Assembly (NCBI GenBank): GCA_964404765.1
Contig: CAYOLL010000038.1
Location: 1-44,249 of the forward strand
Direction: 5' to 3'
From: CAYOLL01 sp964404765 [NCBI: uncultured Gemmatimonadota bacterium]
Lineage (GTDB): Bacteria > 4572-55
Length of the DNA: 44,249 bases
The translations under genes and the position numbers were made by a program. A model generated the notes under the pieces. That model did no database searches. It saw only the letters and a program-made list of their open reading frames with translations, and had not been told where the DNA came from. Numbering within the stretch: position 1 is the first letter of the stretch; each line of letters begins with the position of its first letter. Positions 20,811-32,800 of this stretch are shown here, piece after piece.

Positions 20811-22688
20811 ATGACCAACCACACCTACACCGAAGAATCCATCAAATCCCTTGACTGGCGCGAGCATATCCGCTTGCGGCCGGGCATGTATATCGGCAAG
20901 CTGGGCGACGGCGCGGCCCAGGACGACGGCATTTACGTGCTGGTCAAGGAGACGGTGGACAACGCTATTGACGAACATGCCATGGGCTTTGGCCGCACCA
21001 TTGACATCAGCGTGTCCGACCACAAAGTCGTCGTGCGCGATTACGGGCGCGGCATCCCGCTGGGCAAGGTGATTGACTGCGTGGCCAAGATCAACACCGG
21101 CGGCAAATATGACACCAGCGCCTTCCAAAAATCGGTCGGGCTGAACGGCGTGGGCACTAAGGCCGTGAACGCCCTGTCCAACTTCTTCCGTGTCCAGTCC
21201 GTGCGCGAAGGCCAGACCAAAGTGGCCGAGTTCCGCAAGGGCGAGCTCGTGCAGGACTTTCCGCTGCACCAGACGCCGGAAAAGGACGGCACCATCATCA
21301 CCTTTGTCCCGGACGACAGCATCTTCAAAAATTACCACTTCATTCCAGAGCATTTGGAGGAATTGCTGTGGAATTACGCCTTTCTCAACGCCGGGCTGAC
21401 CATCAATTTTAATGGCCGCAAGTTCTACTCTAAAAACGGCCTGCTCGACCTGCTGACGCGCAAGACCGACCCGGAAACGCTGCGTTACCCGATTATCCAT
21501 TTAAAAAGTGCGGCGGAAAAACATTCCGCGCTACCGACTATTGAAGTCGCCCTGAGCCACAGCAATCAATATGGCGAGGAATATTATTCCTTTGTCAACG
21601 GGCAGTTTACGACCATGGGCGGCACGCATTTGGCGGCCTTTAAAGAGGCGGTGGTCAAGACCGTGCGCGATTTTTACAAGAAAAGTTTTGAGGCCACGGA
21701 CGTCCGGGCGTCCATCATCGGGGCGATCAGTGTGCGCATTCAGGACCCGGTGTTCGAGTCGCAGACCAAGACCAAGCTGGGTTCGGTGGACATGGGCCCC
21801 GGCGGGCCGACCGTGCGCGGGGCCGTCAATGAGTTTATGGCCAAAGAATTGGATACATTCCTGCACAAAAATTCCGAAGTGGCCGACGCCCTGCTCAAGC
21901 GGATTCAGCAATCGGAACGGGAGCGCAAAGAGCTGGCCGGCATCAAAAAGCTGGCCAATCAGCGGGCCAAGCAGGCCAATCTGCACAACAAAAAGCTGCG
22001 CGACTGCCGCTATCACTTCAACGACGGTGACGATCCGCGCACGCTGGAAAGCACGCTGTTCATCACCGAGGGCGACTCGGCCAGCGGCTCGCTGACCAAG
22101 GCCCGCAATGTGGAGACGCAAGCCGTGTTCAGTCTGCGCGGCAAGCCGCTCAATTGCTACGGCCAGACCAAGAAGATCGTCTATCAAAATGAGGAATTCA
22201 ACCTGCTGCAACACGCGCTGAATATCGAAGACGGCTTAGACGGGCTGCGCTACAACCGCGTGGTCGTCTCCACCGACGCCGACGTGGACGGGATGCACAT
22301 CCGCCTGCTGCTGCTGACCTTTTTCCTGCAATTTTTCCCGGATTTGGTGCGCAACGGCCACTTGTTTATTTTCGATACGCCGCTCTTCCGCGTCCGCACC
22401 AAAAAAGAGACGATTTATTGCTACGACGAGGCGGAAAAGCAGGCCGCGCTGGACAAGCTGGGCCGCAACTCGGAAATCACCCGCTTCAAAGGTTTGGGCG
22501 AGATTTCGCCGGAGGAATTCAGCGGCTTTATCGGTCCGGATATTCGCTTGGAGCCGGTGTTGCTGCACCACGAGCAATCCATCGAGAAAATCCTGAGCTA
22601 TTACATGGGCAAGAACACGCCGGAGCGGCAGGAGTTTATTATTGCGAATTTAAGAGTGGAGAAGGATGTGGAGGAGAAGGTGGCGTAA
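20811..22688 (+). CDS. parE: DNA topoisomerase IV subunit B (ParE/GyrB family)
   Basis: The 625-residue protein has the full type IIA B-subunit layout. The GHKL ATPase domain has 'RPGMYIG' near 29, '[10 protein letters not shown]' near 47, '[10 protein letters not shown]' near 77 and '[13 protein letters not shown]' near 109. A transducer domain spans about 220-390. The TOPRIM domain has 'TEGDSASGS' near 418 and '[11 protein letters not shown]' near 486, and the C-terminal part includes '[12 protein letters not shown]'. The length of about 625 and the short spacing after TOPRIM fit ParE or a compact GyrB; Bacteroidota-like ParE is the closest style I recognise. The ParC/GyrA partner is not in the window. 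The ATG at 20811 is preceded by AAAGGGG. The gene starts beside the UPF0175 antitoxin gene, and a stray copy of its 5' end lies at 19891-19947. Confidence 0.9.
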   Translation: MTNHTYTEESIKSLDWREHIRLRPGMYIGKLGDGAAQDDGIYVLVKETVDNAIDEHAMGFGRTIDISVSDHKVVVRDYGRGIPLGKVIDCVAKINTGGKYDTSAFQKSVGLNGVGTKAVNALSNFFRVQSVREGQTKVAEFRKGELVQDFPLHQTPEKDGTIITFVPDDSIFKNYHFIPEHLEELLWNYAFLNAGLTINFNGRKFYSKNGLLDLLTRKTDPETLRYPIIHLKSAAEKHSALPTIEVALSHSNQYGEEYYSFVNGQFTTMGGTHLAAFKEAVVKTVRDFYKKSFEATDVRASIIGAISVRIQDPVFESQTKTKLGSVDMGPGGPTVRGAVNEFMAKELDTFLHKNSEVADALLKRIQQSERERKELAGIKKLANQRAKQANLHNKKLRDCRYHFNDGDDPRTLESTLFITEGDSASGSLTKARNVETQAVFSLRGKPLNCYGQTKKIVYQNEEFNLLQHALNIEDGLDGLRYNRVVVSTDADVDGMHIRLLLLTFFLQFFPDLVRNGHLFIFDTPLFRVRTKKETIYCYDEAEKQAALDKLGRNSEITRFKGLGEISPEEFSGFIGPDIRLEPVLLHHEQSIEKILSYYMGKNTPERQEFIIANLRVEKDVEEKVA

Positions 22689-22817
22689 GACTTGTTTATC
22701 TTCTATGCGTCGAGCAGGCTAAAAAAGGTGAAACATCATGCTAACCCATAATCAATTGAAAAATCTGTGCTACAGACAGCCGGTCTCGTCCCCAAAAATA
22801 TTTTCTTAAACACTGTA

Positions 22818-23648
22818 TCACCGCTTGCTGGGAAAGCCCGGCGCGCCTTCGATACCCGGCGTATCCTTGGTATCTTTGGTCAGCAGATAGGCCAGCGCCG
22901 ACCCGCCGATCAGCCCGCCGCCAATGGTTATATATTTCCAGCGATTGCCTCTGGCAAAATCAACCCGGACGGTGTTGGTGATGTCCGGCTTCAGTTGAAA
23001 AGTCCGCACAATTTTCTTCTTGCCTTTGAGCAGCGCCACTTCGTAGGTGCCGGCGACCAGGTCCGAAAGCGTTGCCGGAACTTTTGCGTCTACCGGCTTC
23101 CCGTTTAACAAAATGCGCGCCCGCGGTTCGTTGGAAGCTACGGTCAAATTGCCCAGGGATGCCGTGAGCCAAAGGCTGTCTTCATCGGCTTGTAAAAAGA
23201 TTTTGTCACTCACTGAAATACCGGCCCGGTTTTCAACCATCCGCACAATAATATCGCCCTTGGGCAGCTTTTCGATGACGACCGGTTGATCGGGCCCGAT
23301 CCGCTGCCCGGTCAATCGCCCGTTGATGAGAAGGCTGTCCGCCGCCACGTTAGAATGGATAGTGAGTTGTCCGACCTCAAACTTTAGCCGCAATTGGGTG
23401 GTTTGCAGCGCTGTAATTGCCGCCGTTGTTTTTAGCCTTTCACCGTAGCGGTCTTCCAATTCGACGACGTATTCCCCGACGCTCAGATCGCTTAGAAAAA
23501 CCGGCGTGACATGCTCCGTCCGCTGGCCGTTGATGTAGACGACGGCGTCTTTGATGTTGGAGGTAATCATCATGTGGCCGGTTTCCTGGGCCGCGGCCGT
23601 TCCGGTCAGGCACAGGATCAGCAAGGTCATTCTGGTAATATTTCGCAT
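22818..23648 (-). CDS. Exported protein with three PEGA domains
   Basis: The 276-residue product has a signal peptide (about 1-20, 'LLILCLTGTAAAQ'). Three PEGA-type beta repeats (PF08308 style) follow: about 25-90 ('VVYINGQRTEHVTPVFLSDL'), 92-165 ('SLLINGRLTGQ', 'PVVIEKLPKGDIIVRM') and 168-232 ('RILLNGKPVDAKVPATLSDL'). A glycine-rich hydrophobic segment near 238-260 ('WKYITIGGGLIGGSALAYLL') may anchor the C-terminus. PEGA domains occur in surface and periplasmic proteins and the ligand is unknown. The ATG at 23648 follows GAGGAG. The gene is downstream of the giant gene in the same direction, 154 nt away with a palindrome array between, and is convergent with parE. Confidence 0.82.
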   Translation of the reverse strand: MRNITRMTLLILCLTGTAAAQETGHMMITSNIKDAVVYINGQRTEHVTPVFLSDLSVGEYVVELEDRYGERLKTTAAITALQTTQLRLKFEVGQLTIHSNVAADSLLINGRLTGQRIGPDQPVVIEKLPKGDIIVRMVENRAGISVSDKIFLQADEDSLWLTASLGNLTVASNEPRARILLNGKPVDAKVPATLSDLVAGTYEVALLKGKKKIVRTFQLKPDITNTVRVDFARGNRWKYITIGGGLIGGSALAYLLTKDTKDTPGIEGAPGFPSKR

Positions 23649-23686
23649 AGTTTCTCCTCGTTCATGGAGTGCATTCAGGCGGAATC

Positions 23687-23770
23687 ACCCTAAGGGTTTG
23701 CTTTTCAACCCTTAGGGTTTTCCAATGACGGGGCCAAACCCTTAGGGTTAAAAGACAAACCCTTAGGGTT
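23687..23770. repeat. Four phased aacccttagggtt palindromes
   Basis: Thirteen-base near-perfect palindromes lie at 23687-23699 (opposite orientation of the centre base), 23707-23719, 23737-23749 and 23758-23770. Their centres (23692, 23713, 23743, 23764) are 21, 30 and 21 bp apart, a symmetric arrangement close to whole helical turns. They lie upstream of the PEGA gene and downstream of the giant gene stop. They could be an operator array, transcript hairpins at the end of the giant mRNA, or a dispersed genomic repeat. Confidence 0.7.
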
Positions 23771-23802
23771 AATAATCATTCAGCGCGGGTAAGCAATCCG
23801 CG

Positions 23803-26800
23803 TTATTTCAGTAACAGCATCCGCTTAGTTTCTTGCATTGTCTGACCGAAATTGCCGGCCGGCGGGCGTACTTCCAGCCGATAGAAATAGACACCGCTGC
23901 TCACCGCCTGTCCCGCATCGTTTTGACCCGCCCAAGTCGCGTCGTAAAAACCGGTCTCAAAATAGGCATCGGCTAAAATTTTAACAAGCTGGCCGGCGGC
24001 GTTATATACTTTGAGCGTGACATCGCCGGAGCGCGGCAAGGCAAAGCGAACGGTCGTCGTCGGGTTAAAGGGATTCGGGTAGTTTTGGGCCAGCGCAAAC
24101 GTGTGCGGCAATTGGCCCGCTAACTGTCCGCGTTCCGCCTCCACAAACTCTGCCGTGCCGACGAGCACTTTAAAGGCATGGCGGGTATGGCTGTCAAAAC
24201 GATAGGAAGCGGCATCGTCATCCAGCCAGCGGTTTAGGGTCACATCCAAAATCGCCAGCGTACGTCCGGTTGGCAATGATGAGCGATCCCATTCCAGCGT
24301 GACCAGCGGCTGCGCGGTGTGATTTTCCAGCGTCATGTCCCAGGTATGACCGGCCGCAGCGTCGGATTTGATGTCGTAGCACAAATGATCCGACTGCGCC
24401 GATCCAGGCCGGTTATGCGGAAAATACAGCGTCAACGCTGACCCGACAATCGGCGGTTCAAAAGCATCGTAGCGATCCATTTGATCGGCGGCGGCATTGG
24501 CCGTGCCAAGATAGTTGTAGCTGTCGCGGCCCTGGGCGTTATAAGCCTGCCAGCGCAGCAGCCATTGGTCGCTTGTCGCCGATTGGCTGAGTATGGCCGC
24601 CTTCGCTTGCGTCAAGGGCAATAGACGCAAAATCTCGCCAATTTTTACGCTGCCGGACGACTTGTTAAAAATCGCGTAGCCGCCAAACGCCAGCAATGTG
24701 TCCACCGGCAACCACTGCTCTTTCCCCCGATAAAAGTATATCGCTTCATTGACATCGTCCGGGTCTATCCATTCATAAGCGGCCGGATAGGTATAGGGCC
24801 AGGCGACCAGATTCCAGCCGGGTTGCAGCGTAATTCCTTCAAAAGTCCCCAGCGGGTTGGTCGTGACCGTAAAATTTGCGTCCGGCTGGCCGCTGTCGTT
24901 AAGCGGTAACAATTGGGTCGGATCGCCTTTGTGCTTGAGGAAATAGCCGCGCTTGTTTTCCAGCCGGGTGCGATCTTCCATACTTTCGGTGTCCGTGTTG
25001 TATAGTTGGACGCGCCAGTTGGTCGGCTCGCCCTTGTTATTGGTCTTTTGCCGACCCAGAACGCCATCCAATTCCACAGCCGCATTGAATGGCAGACCAA
25101 CGGTATACCATTCATTGGCCGGAATGCCTGTCCGGATGTAATTGACACCCTGGGCCAGGATAGACGCAAAATCATGGAGGTGAATTTGCACACTTTGGCG
25201 CGTGGTATCGGCCGGTTCGTAAATCGTGCCATAGTCATTGGTTATCTGCAATTGATACCATAATCCGGCGGAAGTGATGATATCGGCCGGCAGCGTAACG
25301 TCAAGCTGATAGGCTTTGCTGATACTGCTCCATTCGTCTGCCACCGTTTTTAAGGTATCGGCCAAAAGCAAAGGCTGATCGCCCTGACCATACAAAAACG
25401 TAAACGTGGGCCGGGTCAGGCTTTGGCCCGTAAACTGCAAAGTGTCCGGTTGCGCTTCCACCGCCTCAAATATGCCGGGCGGGATAAGCTCCGGCACCGG
25501 CCGAAAAACAATGAGGGTCAGCAGATCCGTAGCCGCGGCGCCTGCCGGATCAGTCGCCTTGATGGCAATGGGAAAAGGAATTTGCAATTGTTGTCCGAGC
25601 GATTCGTTGGTAAACAAAGCGGCGAATGTGCGGGTTTCGACGTTATAAGTCAGGCTGTCCGGCCAGGGCACGTCATCGCTCATTTGCGCCGTGAATTGCA
25701 AAGTGTCGCCATCCGCATCATGAAACACCGTATCCGAAATTGTAAACGTAAATCTTTCGCTGGTGGGGAAGCGTTTGCTGCCGATGGGATGGCGCAAGAC
25801 GGGCGGATCGTTGACGGCGCGAACATGGACCCGGAAGGTATCGGCGATGCTTTGGCCGTTGGCAGTGGCTGTCAGGATGATGGATGTCGAGCCATTGGCG
25901 TTGAGCGCAAATTTAAGCAGCAAGCTGTCCTGCGCAAGGACGCTGGCTTGAATCAGGGCGCTATTGCCGCTGACAGCCGTAAACCGGAGCGTATCGCCCT
26001 TATCCACATCCACAAAAACATTTCGCAGATGCCTGGAAAAAACAGGCGAGTCTTCGTCAAAAGTCGTGTCCGGCATGGCCGAAATGATGGTCGGCGAATC
26101 ATCCACATTGACGGCTGTGATACGAAACTGGGTGTCTGCGAAGTCCCCGGCGATGTCAATGGCCCGCAAAGTGACCTCGCTTAAACCGACATTTTCGTTT
26201 AACGGTGTGCCGATAAAGCGGCGCGGCTGGGTCGGGTCGAGCTTAAACCAACCGGAAGCGGGTTTGACTATTTCATAGCGCAGCGTGTCGCCGTAGACGG
26301 CATCCTGATCGAAAAATACGGTGTCGGCAAAGGTAAACACAAAGGGCACATCTTCGGTAGCGTTGATATTGGGAATGGCCTGTCGCGCTTCCGGCCGATC
26401 ATTGACATTGTGGATAGTGACGGTAAAGGTGTCGCGGGCGGCTTGTTGCGATGAATCCGTGACCGTGATTTCAATGGATACGGTTCCGACATCGGCATTG
26501 CCGGGAACGCCGATAAAAGCCTGGGTTGCGGCGCTGAAATGCAACCAGGCCGGCAAAGATTCGTTGACGCCGATTTGACGGGCCGTATAGCGCAGCCGAT
26601 CCAGATCAATAGCCACGTCGTCATCTGCAAAAGCGCTGTCCGGAACTATGTATTTAAAAAGGGCATCTTCGTCCGTTGTCATGTCCCCAAGCGCATGTTT
26701 CAGAATGGGCGGATCGTTGACATTGACGACCGTCAGTCTAAATGTGGCGCTGTCCGCGGCATTGTGTTGATCTTTGGCGATGATTTTGATAAACAGCGTG

Positions 26801-29800
26801 TCCGGCACATTGGCATTGCCGGGGATACCGCTAAAACGCAGCGCGCGCGGATCAACACCCAACCAAGTCTCGGCCAGGGGCCGGCCATTGGCCTGCACGA
26901 CGGCATAGGTTAAAGTGTCTCCCGGATCAGGATCGGTAAAAAAGTTGGCGGGTATGGTCAACTCAAACTGACTATCTTCCTGCGCTGTTTGTGCCGACAG
27001 ACTGCCCAACGTCTGCGGCGGCCGGTTGACATTGCCCACGCTGATCGTAAAATCATCCGTGGCGGTGGCCTTACTCAAATCCGTCACGGTGACTTGAACC
27101 CGCACCAGACCGGCGTCATCATTGGTTGGCCGACCGAAAAATGTACGGGTCGCCCCGTCAAAGCGCAGCCAGCCCGCCCCATCCAAATCGGCCGTGTAGG
27201 TCAATTGATCGCCATAAATCTCATCATCATCAACAAAAGTCCCTGCGGGAATGTTATACAAAAAATCCTGATTTTCTGTCGCCGGCGGCGGATCAAACAA
27301 CGGCTTGACCAGCTTCGGGGCGTCATTGGTATTATTCACCGTAATCACAAAGCTATCGGAGGCACTGCTCCCGGCGCGATCCGCCGCAATCACCCGGATC
27401 GGCCATGACCCGACATCCGCATTAAGCGGCAGTCCGCTAAAAACAAGGGAGTCCGGATTAAAGCGTAGCCAGCCGGTCACCAGCGGCGATCCGTCGGCCA
27501 ATTCGGCCCGGTAGGACAGGGAATCGCCGGGGTCATCATCCACAAACGTATCGGCGGCCAGGCGCAGGCTAAACGGCTGATCTTCGCTGGCCGGTTGATC
27601 CGCGATGGCGGTAGTAAGCCGGGGGGGTAAATCTATAGCCTTCACCCGGATGTTAAACGTATCGCTCACGGCGGCGCCGCTATTATCCGTCGCTTTGACC
27701 GCAAATGTCCATAAGCCGATATCCCGATTTTGGGGCGTGCCGGAAAATGTGCGGGTGGCGGAATTAAACGTATGCCAGGTCGAAACCGGCGGCTGCCCGT
27801 CTTTCAAAACCAGGGCGACTTCGTAATTCAAACGATCACCGGCGTCCTCGTCCACAAACGTGCTATCCGCAAATTGAAAGCTAAAAGGGTCGCCCTCCTC
27901 CGCCGTCAGATCCGGAATAGCCCGGTGCAGCATCGGCGGATCATTTGTATTCCGCACCTGGAGGTCAAAAAGCGCGCTCGCCTTAGCCCCGCTGTTATCC
28001 GTAGCCGTTAAAGTAACACGCATCTCCCCCACATCGGCATTGGCGGGCGTGCCGGTAAATGTCCGTGTCAGAGGATTAAAGCGCAGCCAGGCGGCGGGAA
28101 AGCCAGCCGAATAGACCAAACCGTCGGAGCGGTCTGCATCGCTAAACACCGTGTCGGCAAAGGTGAACTGAAACGGGCTGTCTTCAACAGCCGTTTGCGG
28201 GGGAATCGCTGTTTTGATCGTCGGCGGATCGTTCACCGCTTGTATCGAGATGGTGAAGGTGTCGGCAACGGTCGTCTCATTTCGGCGCGAAACCGGCGAG
28301 GTCGCCTGAATGACAATTTGCGCCAGGCCATTGGCGTTTTCCGTCAAATTGAAGACCAGCAGGTTGTTGATCAGGTCTGGCGTTACACTGAGCAAGTCCA
28401 GCCGGTTGTTGAAGATTGCGTACGTAAAAACCGCGGCGGGATGGTCGGGGTCGCGAAAAACGCCGATCAGGTTGACCGGGGTAACCGCAGCGTCCTCGCT
28501 GATCACAATATCGTTGATGGCCTGCGCCACGTATGGGCCGTCGTTTACATTTTGCAGGACAATGATAGTGGTGTCCGAAACGGTGGCAAAGCCGTCATTG
28601 ACGATAAACTCCACCAGGCGCGCGATGGGACTGGGGTTGCCGGAATTGGTGTCCACATAGCGCACCGCCCGCAGCACGGTCTGAAACACCGCCGCCGGTC
28701 GGGCCGACGAAGCTTCCAGGGTCAGCACGCCGCCCGCCTTGTCAAAGGGTTGCGCGGTCAGCCCGTTCAGCAGATTGGACGGCACAAACAGGCTGTCTTC
28801 GCCCGCTTGAAAACCGCCGCTGATCCGCACCTGCGCCGAGCGCATATCCGGCCCGTCCGGATCCTCAAGCGTCAGCGCGCTGTTGACTACAATCGGCGGA
28901 CCGTCTTCCGTATAAGACGCCCGGCCCCGGGCCGACAGAATGGGCGGATCGTTGACCCGAATGACATGAATGGCAATCCGGCTGCTCACCGAATCCGTCT
29001 CGTCGTTCACGGCAAACTCCACGATCCGCAGTCCATCGTTGGGGTTCACATCATTTTTGTTGAGATAGCCCACCCGCCGCAGAATATCGCTGTAAACCTC
29101 CGGCGAGGCCGAGTCGCTATACGTCAACAGCGAGCCGGAACGAACCAGACCCAGTGTATCCGGGGCAAAAAGCGAATCTTCCCCGGCGACATAGTTCTCG
29201 ACCACGTGAATCGTGACCCCGCTTAAATCATCTCCATCCGCATCACTCAACTGAATGCCCGGATTTAAAATCTTCAGCGGATCACCTTCAAAATAAACCA
29301 CGCTGATAAGATCGGATGTAATTTCGGGCGGGCTGTTCTCGTTCGTGACCGTCAGCGTATATGTTTCGCTGGCCACGCCGCCATTGTTATCGTCCACTTC
29401 GACCGTAATTTCGGCGGAACCGTCCCAGTCATCCGCCGGGGTCAGCGTATAGGTTTGGCCGCTTGCGTGTGGCCCCGCGCCGATATCGGACACGGCCACA
29501 TGACTCGGATCGCTGGACGTAATCGTCACCGTATGCTCATCCTGCGTTGTAAAAGTGTCGGCGTCGGTGAAGACCACGCTCAGTTCCTTGACCGTATTTT
29601 CCGCCGTCACCTGGTCGCCCGTTTCGGTCAAAACCGGCGTGTCGTTGACATTGCTGACGGTCAGCGTATAGGTCTGGCTAACGGACGATGCCTGCCGCGC
29701 CCCGGCCTCGGACACGGTTATGCGAATCGTTGTCTTGCCGTACCAATCGGGATCGGGCGTAAGACGATAATTAAACGGATGGGTGCGTAAATCCGGCGGG

Positions 29801-32800
29801 GTTCCGACCGCGATATTGCCGACCCGGATCGCCGTCGTATCGGCCGTAATCGTCACCGTATGCTCGTCTTTCGGCGGATAGATATCTTCGTCGGTAAAGC
29901 TGAAGCCGAGTTCGACCGGGGTGTCCTCGGCCACCGTCTGCGCGGCGATGGCGGCGATAACCGGCGGGTCGTTGACAGCCCGCACCGTCACCGGATAGGT
30001 CCGGCTGTCCGACAGCCCGCCGCCGCCGTTATCCGTCACCGTAACGGTCACTTCCGCCTCGCCATGCCAGTTGGCATCCGGCGTCAGATCATAAGTCAGG
30101 CGGCGCGTTTTAGCATCGCTTTTGGTGATGGCGCTGCGGTTTTGCACCTTGAGCGACGTTTGCGTGGAAGTAAAGGTCAGGCTATGACTGTCCAGCGTAT
30201 CGTCATCCGTAAAAGTCAGGCTGAGGCTCCGGACGGTATCTTCATCAAACACCACGCTGGAAAGGGTTTGCAGGACCGGGGCGTCGTTTTTGTTGGACAC
30301 GGTCAGCGTATACGTCTGGCTGTCGGACAGCGCGGGCGCGCCCGTATCCGTTACTTTGACGGTGATATTGACGGCGCCGTTCCAACTGCCTTGCGGCTCC
30401 AAAACGTAGGTTGACCCCGTCGTGTTGCCGCTTATACCGCGTATCTTGACATTATCCGGCTGGCTTGAGGTCACCGTCAGGACATGGCTGTCCGCCGGAT
30501 CAAAAACGTCCGGATCGCTGAAATTGGCCGTCATGGTCAGCGGCGTGGCTTGCGCGGTGGATGGGTTGGCAACTTTCGTCAAAACCGGCGCGTCGTTGAT
30601 ATTGGCTACGGTCAGTTCGTAGATGTTGGTGTCAAAAAGACCGCTATTATCCTGCACCAGCACGGTGATAAAGGTTTGGCCGTACCAATTAGCGGCCGGT
30701 TTGAGGACGTACGACATACCGGAGACAAGTGCCCCGCTGCCCGGCGTAATTTCCACCTGCGGATCAGCCGAAGTAATGACAAAGGTATGCGTGTCGCTCG
30801 CGTCCCGATCTGCAAAATCAATCGTCATGGTCAGGGTCGTATCTTCGCGCATCGTCTGAGAAAAAGCCACGTCGGTGATGGTCGGCGGGTCGTTGTCGTT
30901 CGTGACGGTCAGCGTATACGTTTCGGAGGCCGCGCCCCCGTTGCCGTCGCTGACGGTCACCGTAATCTGCGCCGTGCCAATCCAGTTAGCCGCCGGGGCC
31001 AGGACGTAGGTTGAGCCGGAGGTGTTGCCGGATTTGTTTTGGATGGCCACATTCGTAGTGCTGGAAGTGACGGAAATCGTATGCGTATCCCGCACGGTAA
31101 AGGTGTCGGCATCGGTAAAAATGACCCGCATTTCCTTGACCGCATCCTCGGCCATGACCTGATTGCCGACCGGCATAATCACCGGCGCATCATTGACATT
31201 GGTTACGGTCATCAAATAGGTTTTGGTGTCCTGCAGTTGTCCGGAGCTGGTCGAAAGGCTGCTGTCGCGCACGGTGACGGTGATGGTGGCCGCGCCGCTC
31301 CAGTTCGCCGCCGGAACTAACTGGTAGGTTGCGCCGGATGTCGCCCCGGTTAAGTTGCGCACTATTAGATTGGAATTATCGGAGACGACGCTGAGGGTAT
31401 GCGTATCCGCCGGGATCAGGCTGTCCGGATCGCTATACGTGACGGTGAGTGTGCGCACGGTGTCTTCGGGCATGGTTTGATTGGCCGTCGCCGCCAACCT
31501 GGGCGCGTCGTTGATATTGTTGAACGTAACGGTATAGCTCGTCGTTGTGACGGCGCGCGTTACAACATTATCCGTAATCGTCACCGTAACCGTTACGACG
31601 CCGTAAAAATAAGGCATCGCCGTCAATGTGTAGGTGGCGTTGCCCGCCAGCGCTAAGGTTTGACACGCCGGCGCTGCCGTAACGCTGGGGTTGTCAATTG
31701 TAACGCAGACGATATAGGGCCCGTTATTGTCCGCATCGCTAAAAAATACCGTTTGATTCAGTGGCTCGCCCGGATTGATTGTCACATTAGGCGGCGTGGT
31801 TGTCACCGGCGGATCATTAACCGCGTTGACCACGATATACACGGATCGCACCGCCGAAGAATCCGTGCCGCCATTGGCCGTACCGCCGTTATCGCGCAAT
31901 TGCACATAAATCGTGGCCGTGCCGGACGAATCCGCTGCCGGGGTGAAGGTCAGCGTATCATTGGCCGACAGCGCCGGTTGTACGCTGAACAGCGAACTGT
32001 GATTGTTCGACACCGTAAAGGCCAGGGTCTGACTTTGCTCGTTGCCCGGGCCGGGCGCAGAGGTTGCCACCAAATTGGCAATCGTTTGCGGACCCGCGTC
32101 TTCGTTGACGACGATTGCATTCGCCGCAACCGAACTGAGCGTAAACGAGGGCGCGTCGTTGACCGGCATTACCGTTATTACAAATGTAGAGTCCGTCACC
32201 AGTATTGTCCCGCCGGTATCGGCTAAACGCACAGTTATTGTGACGCTGCCAAACTGATCCTGACACGGATGGATGGAAACCGTGCGGACAGCCCCGCCCG
32301 CGCCGGTAAAGAAAATGCTGTCCGGGGGAACAAGGAACGTGTTAGAACTATGTCCGGTCACCGTTACGCTGCCCGGAAATTCGTCGCTGATCATAAAAGG
32401 AATCGCCTGCGTTGGTTGGTCTTCCAGGGTCGTTTCCGCGGCAATCGCGGTCATTGTCGGCGGTGTATTGTTCGTGACAGAGATGAGCAAAGGATAGGCC
32501 GCCGAGGTGTCCACCCCGGCATTGGCCGTGCCGCCATTGTCCTGGGCGCGGATATTCAAAGTGGCCTGCCCGTCCCGGCCGGTCAGCGTGTAGCTCAAAG
32601 TCCCGGCGACGCTGACAGTCACAAGATCAACGGCAATAATATCATTCGGATCGCTCAAGTTGCGAATCAGATAGGCCTGGAGCGCTTGACCGGATTCGTT
32701 GGCCGGGCCCGGCGTAAAGCCGGTCACCCAGTTAACGCTTTGCGAACCGCTTGTGCCGGTCGGATGCGTTCGATTGCCCGTATTTACAATCGAAGGTGCA

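Noticed and set aside
20793-21500. 235-codon minus-strand ORF opposite parE
   Set aside because: Shadow of parE, whose catalytic motifs are all intact in the plus-strand frame.
22689-22817. Terminator between parE and the PEGA gene
   Set aside because: No stem-loop with a T-run could be found in this convergent gap.
23687-23770. CRISPR or telomere-like repeat
   Set aside because: Only four 13-bp palindromes with short, unequal gaps; too short for repeat-spacer units and not head-to-tail telomere repeats.
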